DNA of 64,000 bases from Spirosoma sp. SC4-14 (GTDB taxonomy: Bacteria > Bacteroidota > Bacteroidia > Cytophagales > Spirosomataceae), in contig NZ_CP147518.1 of assembly GCF_037201965.1 (NCBI RefSeq), positions 3,775,001 to 3,839,000 of the forward strand, read 5' to 3'. Position 1 is the first letter of the stretch. Each line of letters starts with the position of its first letter. The translations under genes and the position numbers were made by a program. Shown here piece by piece: positions 23,821-32,933 of this stretch. The notes beneath the pieces were generated by a model. It saw nothing but the letters and a program-made list of their open reading frames with translations. It was not told the DNA's origin and did not search any database.

Positions 23821-24624
23821 CTTCAATGGCGAGTCTTTTTCTTTGGCGAGTGTGTTGAAGACAAGTTTATCGGCCAAAGCAGGAAGCCATTTATTGACAA
23901 AAACGGTAAGCTTACCCTGTGTTGTTAGAATAAGTTCGCGTTTGCGGGATTTAACTGCGCGCAGGATGTGATCGGCACAGTCTTCGGCACTCATCATTTT
24001 ATCTTCATCCCGCATGGTTTCGCCTTTGGCATTGCCGTGAGCATCGAGCGCCGATACGCGGATATTTGACGTAGTAAAACCTGGGCAGGCTGTTAAAACA
24101 TGAACACCACTGTGTAATAACTCGGTGCGGACGGCTTCCAGAAAGCCATTCATGGCAAATTTTGAGGCCGAATAACCACTCCGAACGGGTAAGCCACGAT
24201 AGCCTGCTATGGACGAAATGCCGACAATGGAGCCCTTTGTTTGCTGAATATAGGGAAGCGCATAGCGGGTTGCATACACCGTTCCCATAAAATTGATATC
24301 CATCACTTTCTGGATAACGGCCGGATCGGTGTCGATCAGCATTGAACGCATAGAGATTCCGGCATTGTTGATAAGAATATCCAGCTTGCCAAAGCGGGCA
24401 ATCGTCTGCTCAATGAGTTGTTTTACATCCGTTTCGTTGCTTACATCGGCAGTTAAAGAAAGAACGGTGATTCCAGCCTGCTGAAGTTCTGATGTAACTT
24501 GTTGAAGTGCATCGGCCTTACGGGCACAGATGACAATATTGGCTCCTTCGCGGCCAAACGCAAATGCCAGAGCACGGCCAATTCCCGACGATGCGCCAGT
24601 AATGAGTACTACTTTGTCCTTCAT
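23815..24624 (-). CDS. Short-chain dehydrogenase/reductase
   Basis: A classical SDR of 269 residues. Cofactor-binding GASSGIGRALA is near residue 10-20; the NNAG motif (LINNAGISMR) and the catalytic triad Ser (GISSIAGYRG), YSASK (Tyr and Lys spaced four apart) are present. The C-terminal residues after about 190 (AHGNAKGETMRDEDKMMSAE) resemble the substrate-loop region of SDR family members with a bound steroid/lipid-type substrate; the specific substrate is not known. NADP(H) preference is suggested by CARKAD after beta2, which carries an Arg. Convergent with the TPR/SH3 gene; a probable promoter is marked upstream. Confidence 0.85.
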   Translation of the reverse strand: MKDKVVLITGASSGIGRALAFAFGREGANIVICARKADALQQVTSELQQAGITVLSLTADVSNETDVKQLIEQTIARFGKLDILINNAGISMRSMLIDTDPAVIQKVMDINFMGTVYATRYALPYIQQTKGSIVGISSIAGYRGLPVRSGYSASKFAMNGFLEAVRTELLHSGVHVLTACPGFTTSNIRVSALDAHGNAKGETMRDEDKMMSAEDCADHILRAVKSRKRELILTTQGKLTVFVNKWLPALADKLVFNTLAKEKDSPLKK

Positions 24625-24635
24625 AATTGTGGCTG

Positions 24636-24643
24636 CGAAGATA
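24636..24643 (-). promoter_or_regulatory. Candidate -7 element for the SDR gene
   Basis: TATCTTCG on the minus strand (plus 24636-24643) differs from TAnnTTTG by one base and lies 12 bp before the ATG. No TTTG is present at -33; the upstream stretch is an A/C-rich repeat. Such a short leader is possible but not demonstrated. Confidence 0.35.
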
Positions 24644-24716
24644 GAAAAAAGTTTGTGGTTTGTGGTTGGGCTGCCTCTTTAGAACCTGATTGAGCGGAGC
24701 AACCATAAACCAAATC

Positions 24717-26957
24717 TCACCTTAGCAGTGTTACCGTTCCTTTCAGGGTGCGGGTTGTCGTTTGAATTAGATAATAATACGTACCCACCGGATCATCTGT
24801 GCCATACCAGATAAACTTTGGATCGCTGGAGGTGAATACCGTTCGCCCGTATCGATTGGTAATTTCAACTTTATTAAACTGCTCGGCACACGAATTTTCG
24901 GGTAAGCCTTTTACCGAGAAGTAATCGTTATAGCCATCGCCATTGGGCGTAAATACGTTGGGTACTTTTATGTCGGCAATAACGGACTGGTCTTTAATGT
25001 GAAAGGTTACCGTGGTCGTATCGGTATGATTGGGCTGACAGGACCGGTCATCGGCAATAAAATCGACCACAAATGTTGCCTCTGACTGCCCAGCCAGAAT
25101 AGCACAGGTTGGTTGCCAGGTAAATGGCGACTCCAGAACAACAGGCCCGGTTTTGTCCGTAAAACTCATGCCTATGGTTTTGTAGTCGAAACCACGGCCA
25201 ACTGCCTTCATCTGAATGGTGTCGCGGTCGGGATCATCGCCAATGACGGTAAAGGCAATTGACGACGAATCGGTAGAGCCCAGTTGTAATTCAACGACCT
25301 GTTGTTGTAGCGTTGTGCGTATTGTTGGGGGGCGACTCGGTAGTCCAAGGGCTGTCAGATTGACTGTAACGGTGTCCTGAAGGTTGCGATTGCAGCGAGT
25401 ATCGGTTACAATAAAATCGACGATATAGTCGGCATGAATCGCTTCCGTACAGGTTGGTTTCCAGGTAAATGGCTGAGCAACTTTTCCAACTCCGGTTGCC
25501 GAGCCAAAGGTCATGCCTGCCTGAGCCAGGGTGAACCCCCGACCGACGGCCTGAATGGTTATGTTGTCGTTGTCGATATCATTGCCAAAGGCAGTGAATG
25601 AGAGGGAAGTGCCAACCGTCACTGTTGCCTTGTTGTTGGTGAGGTCAGTGCTGGCAACGGGCTTATTATTGTCCGACGGGATGATGTTTAACCGAATACT
25701 AATGGTGTCGCTCAATCCCTGTGGGCATCCATCGTCTACGGCGCGAATCATCAGGGTAAATGGTTTGCCATCGCCACCTACGCATCGGCCAAAACAGAAT
25801 TTTGTCTGAAGAGTATCGTGAGTCGTACGGGTGAACAGATCGCTGGGAGCTAATGTCAGATCTGGTAATGACCCGCTCATGTTGACAATCCGAATGCGTT
25901 GATTAGGGTTAGGGTCGGTAACATATAGTTGCAGGCAGTTGGTGTCTTTTTCGGCAATGGTAATGACCGCACCCTGAGAATAGAAAGTGGCGTCGCCGTC
26001 GGGCCTGAACAATAGCTTCGGGGCATCGTTTTTCATACAGTCGACAACCAGAACCTGATAATCGCGCCGAACCCGACCGATGCGTACGCCTTTACGGTAT
26101 TCGTCGACCTGAACTGAAAATACATATAAGCCTGCCTGATCAGGCGTGACGGTGAGCAGGCCCGTGCGGGCGTTTACGGCCAATGCTCTGGTTCCGGGAA
26201 TTTCGTTGGCTTCGGAGATGCCACTGATCCATCTGACAGTAGGGTAGGGACCCGGTGAAAAGATTGGATTATTTAACTGGTTTAAAGCCCCAGGGTTAGG
26301 TGTTGCTTTCGAGCTATAGCCATTGTAGGGAGTTACGAGCGTATAGGTAAGGCTGTCATTATCAGGGTCTTTGGCGCTGAAGTCCAGACTGAAAGGCTGG
26401 CCGATGCAGGCGTAATCGCCTTTAGGTATTGTGAAAACGGGTGACGAATTTGGCGTGGCACTAATGGCGGGAAACTCCAGATAAAACGTTGATCCCGCAT
26501 CGCCAGGAGCCAGTATATTGATAATTGTACCATTGCGGCAGCAACGTTCCCACGATAGGTAATAACCCGCCGGGTCGTTGAAGACATTAGGGTCTAGGGT
26601 GAGGTCGATGCTATGGCGAATCAATCTGGTTTGCAGATTCGCCTTTTGACAGGCCGTATTTGTATAGACAACGGGTTCACTACTAATTCGATTTAACGGA
26701 ACGTAGCCTATAAACTGATTGTTGCGCCTGGCAAAAATACCTACCGACACCCGGCCATCGTCGGCTCCAGGGTCGCCATTGACCACATCAAAGTATAGAT
26801 TTAAATTAATTCGGTGAGAATAAGCGCTCGATGCCCCCAGGTAGCGCAACTCCAATTCACCTCCAACAATATGCGTAGCGCGAACAACCCCACTGATAAT
26901 CAGTAGAAAACCGATTATGCCTATCGTCCACAAGCGACTACGGTACAAATTCACCAT
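24717..26957 (-). CDS. Large exported protein with gliding-motility-type T9SS C-terminal domain
   Basis: The 746-residue protein has an N-terminal signal peptide (LWTIGIIGFLLIISGVVRA) and a surface-protein N-domain (ATHIVGGELELRYLG). The middle contains at least two repeated Ig/cadherin-like modules of about 110 residues, each with a PFTWKPTC or PFTWQPTC motif and a DFI-type segment with DTRC or DRSC. The C-terminal 85 residues carry the gliding motility-associated (CHU_C type B) sorting domain: VPNVFTPNGDGYNDYFSV, then NRYGRTVF and PVGTYYYLI. The domain marks type IX secretion to the surface. Cargo function unknown; adhesin-like role is likely. Confidence 0.88.
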   Translation of the reverse strand: MVNLYRSRLWTIGIIGFLLIISGVVRATHIVGGELELRYLGASSAYSHRINLNLYFDVVNGDPGADDGRVSVGIFARRNNQFIGYVPLNRISSEPVVYTNTACQKANLQTRLIRHSIDLTLDPNVFNDPAGYYLSWERCCRNGTIINILAPGDAGSTFYLEFPAISATPNSSPVFTIPKGDYACIGQPFSLDFSAKDPDNDSLTYTLVTPYNGYSSKATPNPGALNQLNNPIFSPGPYPTVRWISGISEANEIPGTRALAVNARTGLLTVTPDQAGLYVFSVQVDEYRKGVRIGRVRRDYQVLVVDCMKNDAPKLLFRPDGDATFYSQGAVITIAEKDTNCLQLYVTDPNPNQRIRIVNMSGSLPDLTLAPSDLFTRTTHDTLQTKFCFGRCVGGDGKPFTLMIRAVDDGCPQGLSDTISIRLNIIPSDNNKPVASTDLTNNKATVTVGTSLSFTAFGNDIDNDNITIQAVGRGFTLAQAGMTFGSATGVGKVAQPFTWKPTCTEAIHADYIVDFIVTDTRCNRNLQDTVTVNLTALGLPSRPPTIRTTLQQQVVELQLGSTDSSSIAFTVIGDDPDRDTIQMKAVGRGFDYKTIGMSFTDKTGPVVLESPFTWQPTCAILAGQSEATFVVDFIADDRSCQPNHTDTTTVTFHIKDQSVIADIKVPNVFTPNGDGYNDYFSVKGLPENSCAEQFNKVEITNRYGRTVFTSSDPKFIWYGTDDPVGTYYYLIQTTTRTLKGTVTLLR

Positions 26958-27029
26958 ATAAGGATTAGGTTAGGTAAATAACTGCTGTCCGGAAACGACT
27001 GCTTAAATTAGCGGTTTTTTAGGATACTT

Positions 27030-28472
27030 ATGCGTAGAAGGAGTCATAAAGCCCCCGAACGGTTGTACGCAATGCAGGTCGATGCCGTTGCAGCCGAGGG
27101 AAAATGTATTGTACGGACCGAAGAGGGCGTCATTTTTGTTGAAAATCCAACCGGAGGGCCGGGCGTTGCTCCTGGCGATGTGGTTGACCTACGCATCACA
27201 AATCGGAAGAAACAATACCGCGAAGCCGTTGCCGAACATATTCATGAGTGGTCGGCGGTACGCACACAACCGTTTTGCGAACATTTTGGAACCTGCGGAG
27301 GGTGTAAATGGCAACATATTCGCTACGACGAACAACTACGGTTTAAGCATCAGCAGGTTGTCGATCATCTGACCCGCATCGGAAAAGTCGCCTTGCCGGA
27401 TATTCGACCGATTCGGGCGGCTGAACCAACCCAATATTATCGGAACAAACTGGAGTTTACCTGTGCCGAGGGGCGCTGGATGACACAGGCTGAAGTGGGA
27501 ACTGGCGACAGTATCGATCCACGAGTGATCGGCTTTCATGTTCCTGGTCGGTTCGATAAGGTATTGCCTATCAATCATTGCTATCTGCAACCCGATCCAT
27601 CGAATGCCATCCGGCTGGCCGTTCGGGATTATGCGTTTCAGCACGATATGAGCCTCTATAACCTGAAAGTGCATACCGGGTTTCTGCGAACACTGATTAT
27701 TCGAACGGCTTCAACAGGCCAATTGATGGTTACTGTTCAGGTTGCCCAGGACAAACCCGATACCCTGGCTGGGCTGATGAATTTTTTAGAGACGGCTTTC
27801 CCCGAAATTACGTCGCTCAATTACATCATCAATACCAAGAAAAATGATAGCTATCAGGATCAGGACGTAATCAACTGGTCGGGCAAGGCCTATATTGAAG
27901 AGCAAATGGACGATGGCAGTGGGAAACCGCTAACGTTTCGGGTTGGGCCTAAATCGTTTTACCAGACCAATGCGCAGCAGGCGTTCAATCTTTATAAAGT
28001 AGCCCGCGACTGGGCTGGGCTGACCGGCCGCGAACGGGTTTATGACCTTTATACCGGTACGGGTACCATTGCTTTGTTTGTTGCCCGGCGTGCACAGCAT
28101 GTAGTCGGTGTGGAGTATGTAGAAGCATCCGTAGCCGACGCCCGGGTGAATGCCGAAATCAACGGTATAACCAATACGACCTTTGCGGCTGGCGATATGC
28201 GCGAGATTCTTACCGATGGATTTTTCGATCGGCACGGTCGGCCGGAAGTTGTCATTACTGATCCGCCCCGCGCCGGTATGGACGAAGCCGTAAGTCGCCA
28301 ATTGCTAAAAGCAGCGCCCGAACGCATCGTTTATGTGAGTTGCAACACCGCCACTCAAGCCCGCGATCTTGGCATTCTGGATGAAGGATATCGTGTTGCC
28401 GATGTGCAGCCTGTCGATATGTTTCCGCATACCCACCATGTCGAAAACGTGGTGTTGCTGGTGAAAAAATAA
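27030..28472 (+). CDS. rlmD: 23S rRNA (uracil-5-)-methyltransferase RlmD
   Basis: Domain order: TRAM domain (about 15-75, starting AMQVDAVAAEGKCIVRT), then the [4Fe-4S] motif CEHFGTCGGCKWQ (three Cys plus a later Cys at NHCYL), and the SAM-dependent methyltransferase domain from about 320: YDLYTGTGTIALFVA, DPPRAGMDEAVS, and VSCNTATQARDL with the catalytic Cys. It methylates C5 of U1939 (E. coli numbering) of 23S rRNA. Length (480) is normal for Bacteroidota members. Convergent with the phosphatase gene, with a 16-bp hairpin between. Confidence 0.93.
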   Translation: MRRRSHKAPERLYAMQVDAVAAEGKCIVRTEEGVIFVENPTGGPGVAPGDVVDLRITNRKKQYREAVAEHIHEWSAVRTQPFCEHFGTCGGCKWQHIRYDEQLRFKHQQVVDHLTRIGKVALPDIRPIRAAEPTQYYRNKLEFTCAEGRWMTQAEVGTGDSIDPRVIGFHVPGRFDKVLPINHCYLQPDPSNAIRLAVRDYAFQHDMSLYNLKVHTGFLRTLIIRTASTGQLMVTVQVAQDKPDTLAGLMNFLETAFPEITSLNYIINTKKNDSYQDQDVINWSGKAYIEEQMDDGSGKPLTFRVGPKSFYQTNAQQAFNLYKVARDWAGLTGRERVYDLYTGTGTIALFVARRAQHVVGVEYVEASVADARVNAEINGITNTTFAAGDMREILTDGFFDRHGRPEVVITDPPRAGMDEAVSRQLLKAAPERIVYVSCNTATQARDLGILDEGYRVADVQPVDMFPHTHHVENVVLLVKK

Positions 28473-28476
28473 AGTA

Positions 28477-28533
28477 GTTTATGGTTGCTCTGCCTAACAG
28501 CATACACCCATCTATTACAGAGCAACCATAAAC
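28477..28533. terminator. Bidirectional terminator-like hairpin between rlmD and the phosphatase gene
   Basis: GTTTATGGTTGCTCTG at 28477-28492 pairs perfectly with CAGAGCAACCATAAAC at 28518-28533, separated by a 25-nt spacer. The same words (GGTTTATGGTTGCTC) recur in degenerate form near 24655-24720, beside the large surface protein gene. Confidence 0.6.
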
Positions 28534-28549
28534 CATAAACTGTAAATCA

Positions 28550-29629
28550 TCACCGATTACCTGCGAAGACGGTTGGAATAGCGTCGCCGATGGGTTTACC
28601 GTTAGTAAAGTTCTGACCAAGCAGTTTGGCCAGTGTTTTCGCAATCTGGTTGTGAAACAAAATGGAGTTCGTCTTTATTTCGCCGAGGGGTGGCGTATCG
28701 GGGCCGAGTACAGCTATCCAGGTCTGATAGCTGTCGGGTATTGCCTGTCCGTGACTGGTCCATTGTTTTTTGTTTTTGTCGCCACGCCCATGATCAGTTG
28801 TGATAATAAACGTTGTCTTGTCTTTGTATTGGGGATGACTCTGGCAGAACTGCCACAAACGGCCAATGTATCGGTCCACCGTGTTGGCCGCGTAGAGGTA
28901 TTCGTCGTATTTGGCTTCGTGCGCAAATTCATCGGTTTCGTCGAATGAGAGGAAGAACACGCGCGGCTGATTTTTGTGGATGTATTCGTTAGCCAGATAA
29001 TACGTGATAAAATCCTGCCGGTCGCTGGCCAGACTGGGTACAGTTTGAAGAATATCGTTTAGTAGATTTTCTTTGCTCGTCAGATTTCCCGAAACCGTAT
29101 CGCGCCCCGCATTGACCGGCACCTGACTTCTGGCCTGGTTGATGATATAGGGAAAACAGTCCCAGGTAGCATAAGCTGCTACTTTTCCCTTGAACGAAGG
29201 CTGATTATTGAGGTATTCGAGAACTGTTATATTCTCGTTGTTTTTCTTGTCGTTTGAGTTAATCTTATCGTCATCGTAACCCGATAGCACTTCATTATAG
29301 CCCGGATAGGAAAACCAATAAGGGTTCCGAAGGTTGACTTTGTTGCCCAGCCAGCGATTGCCGTAGAGTTGTCCCTGTGAAGCAATGGTCGACCAGAAAA
29401 AGGGAAACAGCAGTTGTCGGCGTTTTTCGGATGAATCGTTCCAAAAGGCCTGGCTTAGTCGTTTTTCATTACGGGTAAACGCTTTGTCTTTCAGCAGTAC
29501 AGAATCTGCTCCACCAAACACTTCCTGCCAGCGCAGGCCATCGGTCATAATCAAAAATACGTTCTCCGTTTTCTGTGCCTGAGCCAGTAAGCCCACTGCA
29601 AGCAGTAGCCATGTATAGAAATACTTCAT
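28550..29629 (-). CDS. Alkaline-phosphatase/sulfatase-superfamily phosphodiesterase
   Basis: From the ATG at 29629 the protein has a signal peptide (YFYTWLLLAVGLLAQAQ) and then the phosphatase-superfamily fold: FLIMTDGLRWQEVFGGAD with the N-terminal metal-binding Asp, LSFDETDEFAHEAKYD, and IITTDHGRGDKN with the second metal site. It resembles type I phosphodiesterase/nucleotide pyrophosphatases more than classic alkaline phosphatase. The frame extends to 29656, but M10 begins just before the signal sequence. A periplasmic hydrolase with unknown natural substrate. The gene is monocistronic and converges on rlmD. Confidence 0.82.
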   Translation of the reverse strand: MKYFYTWLLLAVGLLAQAQKTENVFLIMTDGLRWQEVFGGADSVLLKDKAFTRNEKRLSQAFWNDSSEKRRQLLFPFFWSTIASQGQLYGNRWLGNKVNLRNPYWFSYPGYNEVLSGYDDDKINSNDKKNNENITVLEYLNNQPSFKGKVAAYATWDCFPYIINQARSQVPVNAGRDTVSGNLTSKENLLNDILQTVPSLASDRQDFITYYLANEYIHKNQPRVFFLSFDETDEFAHEAKYDEYLYAANTVDRYIGRLWQFCQSHPQYKDKTTFIITTDHGRGDKNKKQWTSHGQAIPDSYQTWIAVLGPDTPPLGEIKTNSILFHNQIAKTLAKLLGQNFTNGKPIGDAIPTVFAGNR

Positions 29630-29753
29630 AAAGGAGGAAAAAAGATTGATGGGCAAAATAAGGAGATGAATGGCTATTGATACTCAGATTGGCTATTACG
29701 AAATTGTTACAAACACGTTTAAGCTAACTTCCAGATAACGGAGCCGCTTTTTA

Positions 29754-29833
29754 TTGTCCACAAAGACACAGAGGGCACCGAAACTTATAGAATCTTACCT
29801 ATTTCTTTGTGCCCTCTGTGTCTTTGTGGACAA
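29754..29833. repeat. 25-bp perfect inverted repeat (CACAGAG-type)
   Basis: Bases 29754-29778 and 29809-29833 are perfectly complementary over 25 bp around a 30-nt spacer. The arm contains CCACAAAGACACAGAGGG. The same style of word occurs in the neighbouring repeat at 29937-29995, so this may be a member of a dispersed family. Confidence 0.75.
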
Positions 29834-29860
29834 CAAAATTAAGTGCATTGAAAACAAAAA

Positions 29861-29882
29861 ACTCCAACAGTAATGTCGGAGT
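29861..29882 (-). terminator. Terminator downstream of dnaB
   Basis: On the minus strand ACTCC/GGAGT arms (29861-29865 and 29878-29882) with two further pairs form a hairpin followed by a run of TTTTTTGTTTT. It lies 142 bp past the dnaB stop, on the same strand. Confidence 0.6.
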
Positions 29883-29936
29883 CTCAATGGAACTATTGTC
29901 ATTCGTTGATTAGTCATTCGCCTTCCTGGAAAAGTG

Positions 29937-29995
29937 ATTGACCACAGAGACACGGAGGTATAAACGAAAAAAACTCTGTGTTCTCTGTGGTCAAT
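29937..29995. repeat. 21-22-bp imperfect inverted repeat, second copy of the CACAGAG type
   Basis: Left arm 29937-29957 (ATTGACCACAGAGACACGGAG) and right arm 29974-29995 pair over 20 of 22 positions with one indel. Compared with 29754-29833 the arms share ATTGnCCACAnAGACAC, so both hairpins appear to derive from one repeat family. Confidence 0.65.
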
Positions 29996-30023
29996 AAAAT
30001 GCTTGTCATTTGTTGATGACTAA

Positions 30024-31607
30024 TTAAAATGGCGTTTCCTGATTTGGATCGGCATTACCGAAGTTCGACCGATCGTTGGCTTTGCTCTTGAATACATTAC
30101 CCATCGGTGGCGCGTCGAAACTGCTTAATCCGTTGACATCAGGACTAAAACCCTGCGATTGCACGGGCTCAAAATACGAATCGAGGTCGCAGAATTTTGT
30201 GAACTTGTTGATGAACCGGAGCTGAATCGTATCGAGCGAACCACTTCGGTTTTTGGCTATAATCACTTCGCCAATACCCGCCGTCGAATTTCCGTTTTCA
30301 TCCTGCGTAATGTTATAATATTCAGGCCGATACAGGAAGCATACCATGTCGGCATCCTGCTCGATCGAGCCCGATTCTCTGAGGTCAGACAGTTGTGGTT
30401 TCTTATCACCACCACGTGTTTCTACGGCCCGGCTCAACTGAGATAGAGCAATGACGGGTACGTTCAGTTCTTTCGCCAGGTTTTTCAGTGCCCGCGAAAT
30501 CGAGGCAATTTCCTGTTCGCGGTTACTACCGCCACGACCCGATGTGTCGCCCGACATTAGCTGTAGATAGTCGATAACAACCATCTGGATGTCGTGCTGG
30601 GCTTTCAGACGACGGCATTTGGCCCGAAGTTCGAGAATCGATAGGGCAGGGGTATCGTCGATGAAAATAGGAGCTTCGGTCAGTCGCTGAATTTTATGGT
30701 GCAGTTGTGTCCACTCGTGAGGGGCAAGGGTTCCTTTTCTGATTTTCTCCGAATCGATCTCCGCTTCGGCCGAAATAAGACGATTCACCAACTGTACCGA
30801 CGACATCTCAAGGGAGAAGATCGCCACTGGTTTTCCGTGATCGACAGCCGCATTCCGGAGCGCCGACACCACAAATGCCGTTTTCCCCATGGCTGGCCTG
30901 GCCGCCAGAATGATCAATTCGGTGGGTTGCCAGCCCGATGTAACGCGGTCGAGATTCGTAAAACCCGAAGGAACACCCGTAAGCCCTTCCTGATTCTTTT
31001 TGGTTTCGAGTTCGTTCAGCGCCATCCGAACAATGGTGCTCATGTCGGCATAGTTCTTCTTGATATTCGATTCCGAAATCTTGAAGAGCGACTGTTCGGT
31101 GCGGTCGAGAAGTTCAAACACATCGGTGGTATCCTCGTAGGCATCGCGCAGAATAGTCGACGACATGGCGATCAGCGCCCGTTTCAGGGCCTGTTCTGAA
31201 ATAACCCGGGCGTGGTACTCGATATTGGCGGCTGAGTTGACCCGAAAGGTAAGTTCTGAAACATAGCCACCCCCACCAACCATTTCCAGTTCGCCGGTTT
31301 TTCGCAGTTGCTGCGTCACGGTAAGCAGGTCGATGGGGTCCGAATTAGCAAACAGCGTCAGAATGGCGTTGTAAATCCGCTGATGGGCTTCTTTGTAGAA
31401 CGTTTCAGGTTTTAGAATGTCGACAACTGATGAGAGGGCATCTTTCTCAATCATCAGCGCACCCAGAACAGCCTCTTCAAGATCAAGGGCCTGTGGCGGC
31501 AGTTTGCCAAGCCCCGTATCGAGCCAGTGGTTACCGGCTTGCTGACGACCACCGGCAAAAGCCGATTGTTTACGAAGGTGTTGGTTAGGGCGTGCGTTGT
31601 TCTCCAT
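30024..31607 (-). CDS. dnaB: Replicative DNA helicase DnaB
   Basis: Hexameric replication-fork helicase. The N-terminal domain (LPPQALDLEEAVLGALMIE, about 35-55, through about 150) is followed by the RecA-like motor: Walker A ARPAMGKTAFVVSALRNA at about 235-252, SLEMSS, Walker B VVIDYLQLM, ALSQLSRAVE, and the arginine-finger region SDLRESGSIEQDADMV. A long C-terminal tail (about 470-527) rich in Pro, Ser and Asn is common in Bacteroidota. The ATG at 31607 is followed by a flexible N-terminal extension with NQHLRKQSAFAGGRQQAG. No intein is present. Confident. Confidence 0.97.
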   Translation of the reverse strand: MENNARPNQHLRKQSAFAGGRQQAGNHWLDTGLGKLPPQALDLEEAVLGALMIEKDALSSVVDILKPETFYKEAHQRIYNAILTLFANSDPIDLLTVTQQLRKTGELEMVGGGGYVSELTFRVNSAANIEYHARVISEQALKRALIAMSSTILRDAYEDTTDVFELLDRTEQSLFKISESNIKKNYADMSTIVRMALNELETKKNQEGLTGVPSGFTNLDRVTSGWQPTELIILAARPAMGKTAFVVSALRNAAVDHGKPVAIFSLEMSSVQLVNRLISAEAEIDSEKIRKGTLAPHEWTQLHHKIQRLTEAPIFIDDTPALSILELRAKCRRLKAQHDIQMVVIDYLQLMSGDTSGRGGSNREQEIASISRALKNLAKELNVPVIALSQLSRAVETRGGDKKPQLSDLRESGSIEQDADMVCFLYRPEYYNITQDENGNSTAGIGEVIIAKNRSGSLDTIQLRFINKFTKFCDLDSYFEPVQSQGFSPDVNGLSSFDAPPMGNVFKSKANDRSNFGNADPNQETPF

Positions 31608-31967
31608 ACGAATAGTGCAAGTTTACGCAATGATCCCTGCATAAGGCAAGCCCCGTCTGCCTGGTTCCCGGTTGCTCGACCCAATCAATTACCGTAACAT
31701 TCTGGTAATGTTGACACTATCGCGCAGAAAAAAAACATTAAATTTTGGCAACGACACCGTGTCATTTTAGCGTACGGGCTTATGGAAACAGGCAGCAGGC
31801 TGAATAACAGCAAGGTAGCAATTTGTTTACATAAATCAACGCTATTTGAGGGAATGGTTTCACAAAATAAGAATCAGAATGGATCGAATAAATTTTTGGC
31901 GAAATGTGTTGTACAAGCAGAGAAATCGCTTACTTTTCGGAATCACACTTAAAACGCTATTTATCGT
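31608..31967. other. Divergent upstream region of dnaB and phoH, empty
   Basis: The 360-bp space between the divergent genes holds no convincing frame. A short hairpin TTACC/GGTAA occurs at about 31693-31712. AT-rich stretches such as near 31890 could hold the phoH promoter, but an exact TAnnTTTG element was not seen. A long open frame on the minus strand (31860-32360) overlaps phoH and is judged a shadow. Confidence 0.4.
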
Positions 31968-32933
31968 TTGGTCGAAAAAGTCATCACCCTCGACAATGTC
32001 TCGCTCATCGACTTTCTGGGCGTAGAGAACCACAATATAAAAGAAGTGGCCGCTGCGTTTCCGATGAGCAAAATCATCTCGCGCGGTAACGAAATCCGCA
32101 TAAAAGGGACTACTCCCGAAATTACGCGCATCAGTGATATACTGGACTCGCTGATGGAACACTACCAGAAGTACGGAAAAATTACCCACGAAAACGTGCA
32201 GAACTACATCAGTCATAGCGGTCATCCTGCGGGAGCAAATGGGGGCGTTTTGCCCACCCTGCCCGACGACGATGAAGTGCTTGTGTATGGCAACCGAGGT
32301 GTGGTTGTGCGGGCCAAAACCGACAATCAGAAGCGACTGGTCGAAGCCGCTGAGAAACATGATCTGGTGTTTGCCATTGGGCCAGCGGGTACGGGTAAAA
32401 CCTACACGGCAGTAGCTATTGCGGTGCGGGCGCTAAAGAATAAAGAAGTTAAGAAAATTATCATTACCCGCCCGGCCGTTGAAGCCGGTGAAAACCTGGG
32501 TTTCCTGCCTGGAGACCTGAAGGAGAAGATCGACCCCTATCTGCGCCCGATCTATGATGCGCTCGATGATATGATCCCGGCCGAAAAGCTGAAATTTTAC
32601 ACCGAGAACCGTATAATCGAGATCGCACCGTTGGCTTATATGCGCGGTCGTACGCTGAACAATGCGTTTATTCTGCTCGATGAAGCGCAGAATACGACGC
32701 CGATGCAAATGAAAATGTTTCTGACCCGGATGGGCCCTTCGTCGAAAGCCATCATTACCGGCGACCGGTCGCAGATCGATTTGCCGAACAGGCAGAAATC
32801 AGGGCTGATCGAGTCGGTCGATATTTTGAAGCCAATCAAGGGAATCGCGTTCGTTGAACTCGATGGGCGCGATGTAGTTCGGCATCGGCTTGTGCGGGAA
32901 ATTATTACAGCTTATGAAAAAGCAGGTCAATAG
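31968..32933 (+). CDS. phoH: PhoH-family ATPase
   Basis: A PhoH-like P-loop ATPase of 321 residues. Walker A FAIGPAGTGKTYTAVAIAV at about 138-155, Walker B NAFILLDEAQNTTPMQM, and the motifs IITRPAVEAGENLGFLPGD and IITGDRSQIDLPN typical of the family. It starts with TTG at 31968 because upstream codons run into a stop at about 31950 and no in-frame ATG is available; the sequence VEKVITLDNVSLIDFLG is the conserved N-terminus. PhoH proteins are linked to RNA metabolism, e.g. in the YbeZ/YbeY pair; ybeY is not adjacent. It overlaps the metalloprotease gene by 20 bp. Confidence 0.92.
   Translation: MVEKVITLDNVSLIDFLGVENHNIKEVAAAFPMSKIISRGNEIRIKGTTPEITRISDILDSLMEHYQKYGKITHENVQNYISHSGHPAGANGGVLPTLPDDDEVLVYGNRGVVVRAKTDNQKRLVEAAEKHDLVFAIGPAGTGKTYTAVAIAVRALKNKEVKKIIITRPAVEAGENLGFLPGDLKEKIDPYLRPIYDALDDMIPAEKLKFYTENRIIEIAPLAYMRGRTLNNAFILLDEAQNTTPMQMKMFLTRMGPSSKAIITGDRSQIDLPNRQKSGLIESVDILKPIKGIAFVELDGRDVVRHRLVREIITAYEKAGQ

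Larger units (their letters stand above)
29657..30023. other. Intergenic region with two hairpin repeats and a terminator
   Basis: The 366-bp gap between the phosphatase and dnaB genes contains no convincing frame but three inverted repeats: 29754-29833, the terminator 29861-29882, and 29937-29995. A further short repeat, TGTCATTCGTTGAT at about 29897 and TGTCATTTGTTGAT at about 30003, flanks the second hairpin. The content is listed as separate features and findings. Confidence 0.6.

Noticed and set aside
31860-32360. 166-codon minus-strand frame overlapping phoH
   Set aside because: phoH is well conserved in the same interval; the other frame begins inside it and shows no known domain.
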